Part shown: positions 44,285-52,938 of the stretch, one piece after another | Layout of the letters: each line of letters starts with the position of its first letter | How positions within the stretch are numbered: position 1 is the first letter of the stretch | NCBI GenBank assembly: GCA_964016985.1 | Contig: OZ024823.1 | Coordinates: 66,546,514-66,610,513 of the forward strand | Source of the DNA: Anodontia alba | Lineage: Eukaryota > Mollusca > Bivalvia > Lucinida > Lucinidae | DNA length: 64,000 nt | Direction: 5' to 3' | The notes under the pieces: model-generated | Database searches by the model: none | Seen by the model: only the letters and a program-made list of their open reading frames with translations | Told to the model about the DNA's origin: nothing | Program-made: the position numbers and the translations under genes

Positions 44285-44983
44285 TTAGAGAAATTGTATA
44301 TGCCGAAAATTGGACTGGTACCGATGCTCTTGATTCAGAAATGGATCAGCAACACCACTAACTATAAAGTGGGAATTATTGCTTACGAGGAGAATGTCCA
44401 GTAAAGAGGAGGAAGTTTCAGTAAAGTGAGTAGGTTCGTTTATAGCTTGGAATAATGCAAATTGAGTGCAGAAGCTATGTATCTTCCGCGATGATTGCGG
44501 ATGTAGCATGTTGAAGTTGAAGTCACCTGTTATAATTATGTCATTTATGCCCGAGTCAACAGCTAGGTGTAAAGAGTCTTCTATCAGGGAATAATAAGCA
44601 AGATCGGAATTGGGTGGTCTGTAAAATAAGCCAAAAAGCGTGCGTTTATGATTATTTGAAAGGTCAATCCATATACATTCGATACCTCTAGGTTCTAAAT
44701 CTTGCCTGCGTCTATAATGTAAACCCTCCTTTACATATATTATGACACCACCGTGACTGTCTCCAACTCGGTCTTTGCGTTCAGAGCTGTTAAAAGACTG
44801 TAGACGAATATCACTTGTAGAAAGGGACGAGTTCAACCAGGTCTCAGTAAAAGCCAATATGTCAAAATGGAATAACTCTGCGTGCAAACATCTAGTTTTG
44901 AAGCCAGACTTTGGACATTGTAGTGAACAAAAGACAGATGGTGACTTATATTCAATGAATTTATAAATGTAGAAGAGATGCAA
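44285..44983 (-). pseudogene. LINE-C apurinic-type endonuclease domain
   Basis: The frame shows FHFDILAFTETWLNSSLS (the catalytic Glu of ETW), HGGVIIYVKEGLHYR, LFGLFYRPPNSDLAYYSL and IIITGDFNFNMLHPQ (the GDFN catalytic block). SSLLDILLVSNN follows. This enzyme nicks the target so that the RT can prime from it. The first ~30 residues of this frame are out of phase with the true protein. The N-terminus (FVHYNVQSLASKLDV) is encoded in the overlapping frame at 44833-45252, a frameshift near 44900. Confidence 0.88.
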
Positions 44984-45252
44984 GAAATTGAACTAGTGGT
45001 AACTGATGATGTTGACGACGATGGGCCTGGGTTCGGATGAATATCGCCAGCAGATAGTAATAATACAGACAGCCATGCTATCAACATTACAGTAAAAGAA
45101 CATATATAAACATACAACATAAATTTTGCGTTTGCTTCGTGATTCTTTCCTTTTGTTAAATTTTTACAATAGTTATGATTAATAATATTGTTAGCTACAT
45201 ATTCGTTTTGTTTCAGCTGAAGAATGAATGAGTAAGACAAAATCGTCTGCAT
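44833..45252 (-). pseudogene. LINE-C N-terminus with hydrophobic segment and 2A-like motif
   Basis: I take ATG at 45250-45252 as start (MQTILSYSFILQ); the more upstream TTG is not needed. A basic stretch is followed by a hydrophobic segment (LYVYICSFTVMLIAWLSVLL) and then LLSAGDIHPNPGP, at 45022-45048 for the last nine residues. The sequence GDIxxNPGP matches 2A-like translational recoding peptides, reported at the start of several CR1-type LINE proteins. A Ser/Thr-rich linker and the first endonuclease residues (LSFVHYNVQSLASKLDV) follow. The frame then shifts. Whether the motif works was not tested. Confidence 0.8.
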
Positions 45253-45284
45253 CGCACTTTTTAGCCAATAGACTAGTTTCACAT

Positions 45285-45304
45285 TGTTGTGCGCATGCGC
45301 CAAA
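45285..45304. promoter_or_regulatory. NRF1-like palindrome at the LINE-C 5' end
   Basis: tgtgcgcatgcgccaa contains GCGCATGCGC, the core recognised by NRF1-family factors in animal promoters. It lies ~40 bp upstream of the LINE-C ATG, where an internal promoter would be. A similar 'acgcatgcgcaatgg' is at 46236. Functional role is inference. Confidence 0.4.
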
Positions 45305-45449
45305 CTGCCCAGGTATCGGCGTTATCTTAGCTCATCTACTTATTTTATATCACAATTACATGAACATTCTTGTCTGGTTCATACTTCTGGCTGCTCACTA
45401 TTTCGCATATGACTTCTAGACTCGGATTTGGCGGCCTTTGCTCGCCCAA

Positions 45450-45521
45450 CAATCAAACGCCATGAAAGGTTTTGCAAATGAGACAGCATGTGTTTGCAAA
45501 ACATTTCATGGTATTTGATTG
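45450..45521. repeat. Palindrome, ~30-bp arms
   Basis: The left arm caatcaaacgccatgaaagg continues ttttgcaaa; the right arm tttgcaaaacatttcatggt continues atttgattg. The loop is about 12 nt. It lies upstream of LINE-C and is not a copy of the palindrome module elsewhere. Confidence 0.8.
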
Positions 45522-46864
45522 TATATATGTAAATTGAATATTTTGAAACTGGTTTGGTCTAAGATCTGCATGTTTTAAATGCGGAGCATTCTGATAATGG
45601 CTAATGTTCCCATAAAGGATAATCAGGCCTTGTAATCAGAGTCTTGACAATTGGCTTGCTTGTCCCCGTAAGGACTAAATCAGCCTCATTTAGCATCTTA
45701 TGTATTTCAGCGTAGACGTAGGTTGCAGAATGTCTTATCTGATATGTTAAATAAGTATTTCATAGTCCAGCTAGCTGAAAATGCCTTCATTTTTCACTAA
45801 AAAAAAAAAAAAAAAAAAAAAAAGTCAAAACAGAAATATCGGACTACCCTTCTCTGAGCGAAATTAAATTAAAACTTAGCCGCTTGTTTTTTCAAGCCCA
45901 CAACTATCTTTTCCGACGCAGAAATAAAAGGTTTTTTTTTTTTTTTGGTTTTTTTTTTTTTTTTTTTTAAGGAATCTGTAATTTTTATTCTGTAATTTCC
46001 CGATACAAAACACCTTTTGGGATCCGGATAATCTCAAAAGGTTCTCCAGTCCTTTCTTACTTCGTCATTCTTCCCAGCAATGAAAGCAACGAATAGCATT
46101 GTTCGATTTTTCAGAATATGAAATTGACGAAAAAATCAATAAATCAGGAGAACTTACCCGTTTACTGACATTTGGATGTCTCGTAAGTCATTGCCGGTGT
46201 CGCGTGAGATGTTTAAGACCATGAGATGTTTCAGAACGCATGCGCAATGGAAGCGGATGTCCGGTGGGGGAAAAGCCGTGAGAATTGTCAGAATTTATCT
46301 GCCCCAATATTGACGTCCTATTTTGCTGTTGTCTATGTAAAGTATATTTTCCCTTTCTCCGTGCTGTGTTTGAATTTAGAATACCCAGATGAATTATGGA
46401 GGTGTTTGTCTTGCTTCGACACCTGTAGTATTTTTAATACCTGTTGACAAACGACGAGAAGAACGAAAACCTGCATTCATTTTCGCCGTGTGCGACTTAC
46501 TTACCAGCTTACGGTTTGATACCTACAGAAACGTAGTTTTTTTTCTTATGTACTTTATGATCAGACGGCTGCATAAAAATGAACAGAATTTGGAAAATCG
46601 TGGATGCGTTGAAAATGGCTGCGTCACCAGCGATGTTCGTACAGTATTAGGATTCGTACACGTGACTTTACTGAACGCACAACTATGGGGTTTGACCTGT
46701 ATAACTTGTACAGACAGAAATGTTTAGCATGATGGATGAAACATCGTTGGAAGTACTGATCTGGAACACTTGTGATTTTTGACAGCAGAAGGTAAGCTAT
46801 TGTGATTGCCAAAACTGAAGGTCAGCCTGGTACATCAGACAGTTGGTAGAGCACCTGACCTCGC
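45522..46864. other. No supported gene; homopolymer tracts
   Basis: Contains a poly(A) run near 45800-45823 and poly(T) runs near 45931-45968. Open frames at 46226-46447 and 46389-46727 have no recognisable domain. The GC-richer stretch 46190-46280 holds 'acgcatgcgcaatggaagcg', which could be promoter-like, but no transcript can be inferred. Confidence 0.4.
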
Positions 46865-47340
46865 GGGAGGGGGGCGGGGGTAACTTCCTATATATGGCAT
46901 AGTACAGATGTGCGTGCCGAATAGCCCCCTTTTTAAGCACTGCCAGGTATATGATTGGCCCCTTTTTTTTTTCAACAAAAAGTATATGAATGGCCCAATT
47001 TTTCTGAATTCCTGTGTGAAAGGCCCCATTTTTCTGACATCCTGATATATGCACATATTTTTCACTCAGAGATTTTTCGAGGCTGCTTATCCTCTTGGTA
47101 TTACATGAACTGATTGTAATATTTGTGTAATAACCAGCAAAAAATGGGTACAAAAAGTCAAAGGGCAGTATATGAATAGGTCAACATTTTGGATGATCAA
47201 GTATATGAATGGGTCCATTTTTTTGAAGCCAAGTATATGAATGGGGCAGACTTTGAAATACTGGCTCGCACACCCATACCAAAATTACCCCTAAGTAACC
47301 CCCCCGAGCACCTTACTTACAAACAGGGGATTGCGGGTTT
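46865..47340. repeat. Dispersed repeat ('tatatgaatgg' family), copy 1
   Basis: It shares 'cctatatatggcatagta', 'ctgccaggtatatgatt', 'caacaaaaagtatatga', 'tctgacatcc' and 'gggcagtatatgaatagg' in order with 50690-51115. Inside, variants of 'agtatatgaatggcccattt' recur, suggesting internal duplication. A tRNA-like fragment ('cagttggtagagcacctga') precedes it at 46833. Confidence 0.75.
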
Positions 47341-47749
47341 AAATTCTGAATTAGGCATACCTTTCCCTCCTTAAGTTGCTTCAATGGCAGTGAGGTACTT
47401 GTGAGTGTGGAGAAAAGCTAAGCACTGTACTATAGTGTGTTCAGTTGATGTCTGGCACATAAAAGTTAAACACTGTCAATGGTAGAAGAGTGTTGTAATT
47501 GGTGAGACTGCAGGCCAGTATGCAAGGGGGTTCAGGGGGTACAAACACACCCTCTTTTCTGGAGAATTACTTCAAAATCATGCAGTTTTTAAACCCAGAT
47601 TCACTTTATATCCCTAATTTTGGCCCCCAAATTGGCATTTTCAAGAAGCATTTGCACCCCTGTTTTTAGAATAGCTAAAATTCCACCTCCCAACCCCCCC
47701 CACCCCCCCCCCTCCCCATTTCAAAAGTCTGCGTATGGATCTGGACTGT

Positions 47750-47823
47750 CAGCCTGGTTAGCTCAGTTGGTAGAGCACCTGATTTGCAGCCATGGGGTCG
47801 CAGGTTCGAGTTCTCCTCCTAAA
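47750..47823 (+). other. tRNA-like sequence (SINE head or tRNA pseudogene)
   Basis: The D-arm/A-box is 'tggttagctcagttggtaga' and the T-arm/B-box 'gcaggttcgagttctcc'. The anticodon loop region 'gatttgcagcc' would read TGC (Ala), but the anticodon stem pairs poorly and there is no acceptor stem. Three similar sequences occur within 1.1 kb, so a SINE-type family is likely. Confidence 0.6.
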
Positions 47824-48028
47824 TTTATTATTTTACTGTTGATTATTGAACATGTTCAAGGGTCTACATGGAAAACAAAATTGAAAATTCCAGCTAAAAA
47901 CAGTACAGGTCTGCAGATAAAAAATTGCAAGTGAATTGCAATATTCTTATAATATTAAAAGTAAAATGAAAGGAAAACTGCTTGCCTAAGGCGGGACTTG
48001 AACCCATGGTCCCCATATCACTAGACAG

Positions 48029-48553
48029 TAGTGTTGGGAATCAGCCAGAATTTCATTGTCGATCATCGGTTTTGTAAAACTGACTGATCTTTGAGTAATA
48101 ATTGACTTGTAGAAAATATATTCACTCTTAATTCAGCCATCTTCCAGGTATGTATTCATGCTCCAGATCAATAAGAGGGGTATCCAGGTAATATTTTTCT
48201 TATTTTGCCATAAATACATATAATGTTGTTGGTACTCATTAGAAGTGCCTCTGCAAGGTGCTTCTAATGAGTACCTACAACATCAGTTCTTTTGGGTTGA
48301 CTTTTTTTAAAGGCTATTTTATCAAATCTTTTCACTTTTATTGACCATAAATCTAGAATGACCAAAACAGACAGCTCTGAACTTCATTTATTGATGACTT
48401 GCCTATGAAAATAAAAGGTGAAAAAAATATTTATTTCAAAACAAAAAAAAAAACAATTCTGATTAGTTGACTAAAAAAGATCTTCTGATCTTCAGTCACA
48501 AGAGCCAAAAGTGATTGATGAATGATTAAAATCGATCATCAATTGCAATACTA
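48029..48553. mobile_element. hAT-like non-autonomous element, 525 bp
   Basis: The termini are tagtgttgggaatc and the inverse of tagtattgcaatt. Inside them 'gtcgatcatcgg' is mirrored by 'gatcgatcatca'. It is flanked by a perfect 8-nt duplication, ctagacag (48021-48028 and 48554-48561), in the middle of a tRNA-like sequence. Eight-base duplications and a (C/T)AGTGTTGGGAA terminus are typical of hAT elements. It carries the palindrome module at 48225-48285. Confidence 0.88.
48225..48285. repeat. Palindrome module, copy 2 (inside the hAT-like element)
   Basis: The left arm gttgttggtactcattagaa continues gtgcc; the right arm ggtgcttctaatgagtacct continues acaac. The inner arm (agaagtgcc/ggtgcttct) is nearly perfectly self-complementary. 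Upstream 'ggggtatccaggtaatattt' resembles the flank of the module in the MITEs at 52-56 kb. Confidence 0.8.
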
Positions 48554-48764
48554 CTAGACAGGTGCTAAACCTACTGAGTTACACGGGCGGTCCTGTTCTG
48601 TCCATGGACTCGAGCCACTACACTCATAACATTTAGGATTCAGGTACCACCCTGATGTCCTGAAGGTATCTGGTCTGCAACCCCCAGTTGCTTGCATTTG
48701 GCACACTCCTGTGTTTACTAAATCTGATATCAGTAAAGTGAACAGGAAAGGAAACTTTGACTAC

Positions 48765-48840
48765 CGGAGCTGGGACTCGCCAACAACCCCATAACACTAG
48801 TCAGGTGCTCTTCCTACTGAACCAAGCAGGCAGTCTTGTT
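48765..48840 (-). other. tRNA-like sequence
   Basis: On the minus strand: 'gcttggttcagtaggaagag', 'cacctgactagtg' and 'ggcgagtcccagctcc'. A degenerate member of the tRNA-like family at 47.7-48.6 kb. Confidence 0.5.
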
Positions 48841-48889
48841 CAGGCCATGCATTCCAGCCACTACATTAAATTCACAATATAAAAATGTA

Positions 48890-50110
48890 CATTGAATAAA
48901 AACAGTTTTCTACAGTATCCATTTTTTAGCTGTAAGATGGGCTCTGATCGGGGTCTACACTGTTAGCTCAGGACTGTCCAGTGTATACAGTATTCTACAG
49001 TATCCATTTATTAGGTGTACTTACATGCCATATTTCACACTGTGAGATAAAATCTCACAGAATTTGGCCCTTCTGGAAGGCAATTCCCATAAAAATTCTA
49101 ATCTCACAGAATTTTCAGACCATTTTACAACAGATTTTATGAAGAAATAAACATAAATCACACACTGTTGTGGTTTTCACAAGCTTCTCACATGAAAAAA
49201 GAAGACTTAAGACTATATTGTGGGAACACCAAAGTGATGTTTAAGAAAATCTCACAGAATTTTGTCAAATCTCCCTTAGTATTTTGCCTTATCTCACAGA
49301 TTTTAGTCCACAGCTTATGCGTAAATGGGTTTAATGTGACATCTGATCTGGATCTACACTGTTAAACTTAGGACTGTCTGTCCAAAACTTAGAGTATAAA
49401 TGGTATCCTACAGTATCCACTTATTAGATTAAGGTGGTGTCTGATCTGGGTCTACACTGTTAGCTCGGACAATCTGGTATATGCAGTATTCTACAGTATC
49501 CATTTACATGTATTAAGTGTAAGGTGACAGCTGATCTGGGCACTGTTAGCTTAGGACTGTCTGTCTAAAACAGAGTATAAACGGTATTCTGCAGTACCCA
49601 TTTATTAAATGTAAGGTGACATCTGATCTGGGTCTACTCTGTTAGCTCAGGACTGTCTGTCCAGTCCTCCTAGTAAAAAGGGTATTCTGTGCAGTAACCA
49701 TTTATCTATGTAAGATGTCATTTGATCTGGATCTACACGGTATGCTCAGGATTGCCTGTCCAATACTTTGAGTATAAAGACTATTGTTCAGTGTCCATTT
49801 ATTAGATGTAAGGTGACATCTGATCTGAGTCTACACTGTTAGCTCAGGACTGTCCAATACGTTTGTGTTAAACAGTATTCTACACTATCCATTTATTAGC
49901 TGTAAGGTGGTGTCTGATTTAGATCTGTATTGTTAGCTCAGGACTGTCCAATACGTTTGTGTTAAACAGTATTCTACACTATCCATTTATTAGCTGTAAG
50001 GTGGTGTCTGATTTAGATCTGTATTGTTAGCTCAGGACTGTCTGTCCAATACTTAGAGCATATATGGTATTCAACATATCCATTTATTAGATGTAAGGTA
50101 GCATGAAAGC
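48890..50110. repeat. Tandem array, ~95-bp unit, about 10 copies
   Basis: Units are keyed by 'tattctacagtatccattta' and 'tctgatctgggtctacactg' with 'ttagctcaggactgtctgtc'. Two adjacent units at about 49850-50040 are virtually identical over 95 bp, showing recent duplication. A MITE at 49020-49325 interrupts the array. Confidence 0.82.
49020..49325. mobile_element. MITE-like element ('tctgtgagat' family), copy 2, inverted
   Basis: The reverse complement of the element at 11850-12157: it begins 'catgccatatttcacactgt' and ends 'tccacagcttatgcg'. The two copies share nearly every phrase, including 'cattttacaacagattttat'. An empty site is visible as neighbouring 95-bp units that lack it. Confidence 0.8.
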
Positions 50111-50684
50111 CCAGAATAGACTGCGTGATATTGGGCAACATGTAGGAGAGCTGACGATTACATCCTGTACTTTTAAATATGTGCAGTAAATACTTATTTG
50201 GTTCTTTTCTGATTTTGTGTATGTTAATTGGTGAAGTCCAAATGATAATAATACCTCTTTCATTATAAAAAATCTTAAAAATCCCCCATGAGAAAATTCT
50301 ATTAAATTACTTTATAGAATTTAGTATGTTTTCTTTTCTTTTTCCTGTGATAACTTATGACCAGTACAGTTATTTCTTCCATTTACTAACAATGTGATTA
50401 AAATATGTCTGCTGCCATGAGTCAAATGTCATTTGCATGCTGTAATGGATGATGGATACCTTTTTATTGCGATTTATGAAAAAATATCTACCAAAGAAAA
50501 CTTACCTTAAAAAAAAAAAACAGTCATTTAAAAAAAAAAAAAAGAAATCTTTCATTTTATCCTTTCTCAAAGTCATTTTCAGCTAAGACTCTCAGATTGA
50601 CTCAAAATCATTCTTTACCAATAAAACAGGATTAAATGAATGAAAAATATTATAAGACAATTTACAGCTCTTGGGTGTGTGTGT
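50111..50684. other. No recognised feature
   Basis: AT-rich sequence with poly(A) runs near 50508 and 50530. No gene or repeat supported. Confidence 0.45.
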
Positions 50685-51115
50685 GGGGTGGGGGGTCCTA
50701 TATATGGCATAGTATGGATGTGTGTGACAAATGGCTCCCTTTTTCAGTGCTGCCAGGTATATGATTAGCCCCCTTTTTTCAACAAAAAGTATATGACTGA
50801 TCCGATTTTTCTTGATTCATATGTGAAAGGCTCCACTATTCTGACATCCCAGTAAATGCACACATTTTTTTCGCTCAGAGATTTGTCAAGGCTGCTATTT
50901 CTCTTGGTATTCAATGAATTGACTGCTATATTTGTCTAACTACCAGAGTACCAGCAATAAATGGGTATAAAAATCAAAGGGCAGTATATGAATAGGTCAA
51001 TATTTCGGACGATCAAGAATATGAATGGCTCTATTTTTTTCAAAAGGCCAGGTATATGAATGGGGTAGGTTTCGAAATACTGCTAGCACACCTGTACCAC
51101 ATTTATCCCCAAGTT
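50685..51115. repeat. Dispersed repeat ('tatatgaatgg' family), copy 2
   Basis: Same order of phrases as 46865-47340, same strand, in about 430 bp. Sequence identity looks about 80 percent by eye. The copy ends at a C-rich tract. Confidence 0.75.
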
Positions 51116-51118
51116 ACT

Positions 51119-51150
51119 TCCCCCCCCCCCCCCCCCCCCCCCTCCCCCCC
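51119..51150. repeat. Poly(C) tract
   Basis: About 30 C with single T interruptions, in a position corresponding to the C-rich stretch near 47695-47716 after the first copy of the dispersed repeat. Confidence 0.95.
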
Positions 51151-51215
51151 CTGCTCAAACCTGAGAGATTTACAGATCACTTATAAAACATTTTCGACAG
51201 CTGTTAATGAAAAAT

Positions 51216-51320
51216 ATTTTCGGGTGGGTAATTGTCTGCATTTAGGTTAAGAGGGGTGGGTAAATGTCTGGGTGGATATTTGTCCAGTGGGTAATTGTCC
51301 GGGTGGGTAATTGTTTTACA
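51216..51320. repeat. Short tandem 'gggtgggtaattgtc' repeat
   Basis: Variants of 'gggtgggtaattgtc' or 'gggtaaatgtctgg' occur about six times in a row. No coding sense. Confidence 0.75.
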
Positions 51321-51679
51321 GTCCACATCCTATGGCCAAGATACAGCCAGGAACCCTTAAAATTTCTTGCACATATTGTTTTGCCCTATACATTCGTTCA
51401 CTTATTCTACAACAAAACAGTTAAGGGAATAAAAGCAAAAGTAGTGTGCATAATATATCTGGATTTATTTATCCAGCTTATCCGGCCCCATTCCCTTGTA
51501 GGCCATAGCTGTCCATTGATATATTCCATACAGTATTCAGTGATTTATGAGTGACCAGTAAAGATCCTGAATAGTCTACACAGTTACACCCAAAGATTTA
51601 TTTTTTGTGATGAACATGTAAAGGCTGTCTGCATGTATATAACTTAAATTATAAAATAGGCTTCTTTTGTAATTTTCAG

Positions 51680-51784
51680 GCTGCGCAGATCAAAGGGTAT
51701 GCAAAATTTAAATATGCGAGTGAAGGAAAAGGTTACCAGTAAACTGTTAGCATCCAGTAATCTGCAGAGAAAGCAAAGCAGTAG
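51680..51784 (+). CDS. Candidate host coding exon, 105 nt
   Basis: It is bounded by a good 3' splice acceptor (cttttgtaattttcag, 51664-51679) and a strong donor (AG then gtgagt at 51785). One frame is open throughout, offset by one base, and reads LRRSKGMQNLNMRVKEKVTS then KLLASSNLQRKQSS. Length 105 is a multiple of three and both boundaries share one phase, as for a cassette exon. The product is basic and Lys/Ser-rich with no recognised domain. No partner exon is certain: an acceptor at about 56112 after a pyrimidine run would continue the frame, while one at 59964 would give an immediate stop. This is the only host-exon candidate I would defend. Confidence 0.35.
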
Positions 51785-52494
51785 GTGAGTTATTGTATAA
51801 ATCACATCCATATGATGTTCTGATTAACTTCAGTTCTACTTCTTGTGCAGACTGATATGTTACACACTGTGAGAGAAGGCGGGTTCCTAAATATACCAGA
51901 CAGCAAAGACCCAGTCACAGATACTGCAGAAGATATTGACAAAGAATATGTTGATAAGACTGCATATAGTTTGTGTTTCATGCAAGCTTTCTTCATAAAA
52001 AAACAAAAGCACAAAATGGGTCTACTTTCTAAAACGAAGTCCTAACTTTCATTTCACATCTTTAATTTTTCTGTTTTCAAGAGATTATTCTAGTAAGTCT
52101 ACTAAATTCTGACAAATACTTTGGCATCTGGCAGATTACAGTCCCATCTCCACCTTCTGCCCAGTTGTCAACTATTTGATACAAAAACAATATTAAAATA
52201 TATGCCCATATTTATTACATATTTGGCAAAAATATTGAAATGTTAGCCCAAAACATTTGTAAAATAATCCTAATAGACAATTTTAGCTCTAGATAATTTT
52301 TTGTCAGATAGTGCATGGTATAAAGGGCCTTTTTCTGTGTTGGATGTCACATATACCCTAACTCTTTGTCTGCACAACCAAATAAAAACTGGCATTTTAG
52401 GCCTTTGTGGCTCCAGATTAAATATGATAAAATATGTATTCAGATCTATTTTTATTTATAAATTATTTCTTCATCAAATATGTCAAAACAAGCA
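51785..52494. other. No recognised feature
   Basis: If the exon is real this is intron. The open frame at 51845-52045 has no recognised domain and no clear splice context. Confidence 0.4.
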
Positions 52495-52768
52495 TCACGA
52501 AAACATACCTATATAATCTTGACCCCGTTAAACCCCACTTTTATACAGTAAAAGTAGAGTTTACAGGGGTATACATTATTTTTTCTTATTTCTACTTAAA
52601 AACAGATGTGGGTACTCATTAGCTCCACCTCACTGAGGCAGTTCTAACTAGTACCCACAATCTGTACTTTGAGCAGAAATTGGAAAAATATCAGAATTTT
52701 TATCTGAAAACTTTCGGTTTTTGGTGGTAAAATTTTCAATGTATTTGAATAGGCTGGTTTTCGTAATG
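52495..52768. mobile_element. Palindrome-bearing MITE, copy 1
   Basis: About 274 bp with ends acgaaaacatacctatata and the inverse of acgaaaaccagcctattca. It carries a first hairpin (accccacttttatacagtaa and its partner aaagtagagtt) and the palindrome module at 52585-52680. Same layout as copies at 54702 and 55645. Confidence 0.78.
52585..52680. repeat. Palindrome module, copy 3
   Basis: The arms are 'gatgtgggtactcattagct' and 'aactagtacccacaatctg', with inner 'ccacctcactgaggcagttc'. Flanks 'cttatttctacttaaaaaca' and 'actttgagcagaaattgg' extend the inverted repeat. Confidence 0.8.
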
Positions 52769-52938
52769 GCTTCTCATTAGTTTTTTAGTTTGACTGCCCA
52801 GCAGGCCCTCTGGAGGATCTTTTAAAACCTTAAAAGAAATTAATTTGCTTTAAGACCTTTAAAATCTTTAATTTTGCTGGAAAAAAAAAGACTTGTAAGA
52901 AACAGTACAATGTACTTTACCTAGAAAATCTAGTTTAT

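Larger units (their letters stand above)
38341..45304 (-). mobile_element. LINE-C, near full-length non-LTR retrotransposon, split by a 3.4-kb insertion
   Basis: In minus-strand order: an NRF1-like motif, a hydrophobic N-terminus with a 2A-like motif, an AP-type endonuclease, a linker, a reverse transcriptase and a terminal Cys/His motif. Removing the 3,416-bp insertion (40145-43560) and one GTTCT leaves about 3.5 kb. The domain order fits the CR1/Jockey group; clade not fixed. Frameshifts near 44900 and 43800 inactivate it, but the RT frame (over 580 codons) is undamaged up to the insertion point. Confidence 0.88.
47985..48600 (-). other. tRNA-like sequence split by a hAT-like insertion
   Basis: On the minus strand the outer parts read 'cgtgtaactcagtaggttta', 'gcacctgtctag' and, beyond the insertion, 'gaccatgggttcaagtcccg' as the B box. 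Removing 48029-48561 restores a continuous tRNA-like body. A degenerate SINE head. Confidence 0.65.

Noticed and set aside
46226..46727. First exon of a host gene with a CpG-type promoter ('acgcatgcgcaatgg', ATG at 46613)
   Set aside because: The frame after the ATG closes within 12 codons and no good donor is present before the stop.
47750..47823. A functional tRNA gene
   Set aside because: A and B boxes are good, but anticodon and acceptor stems do not pair and similar degenerate copies lie nearby.
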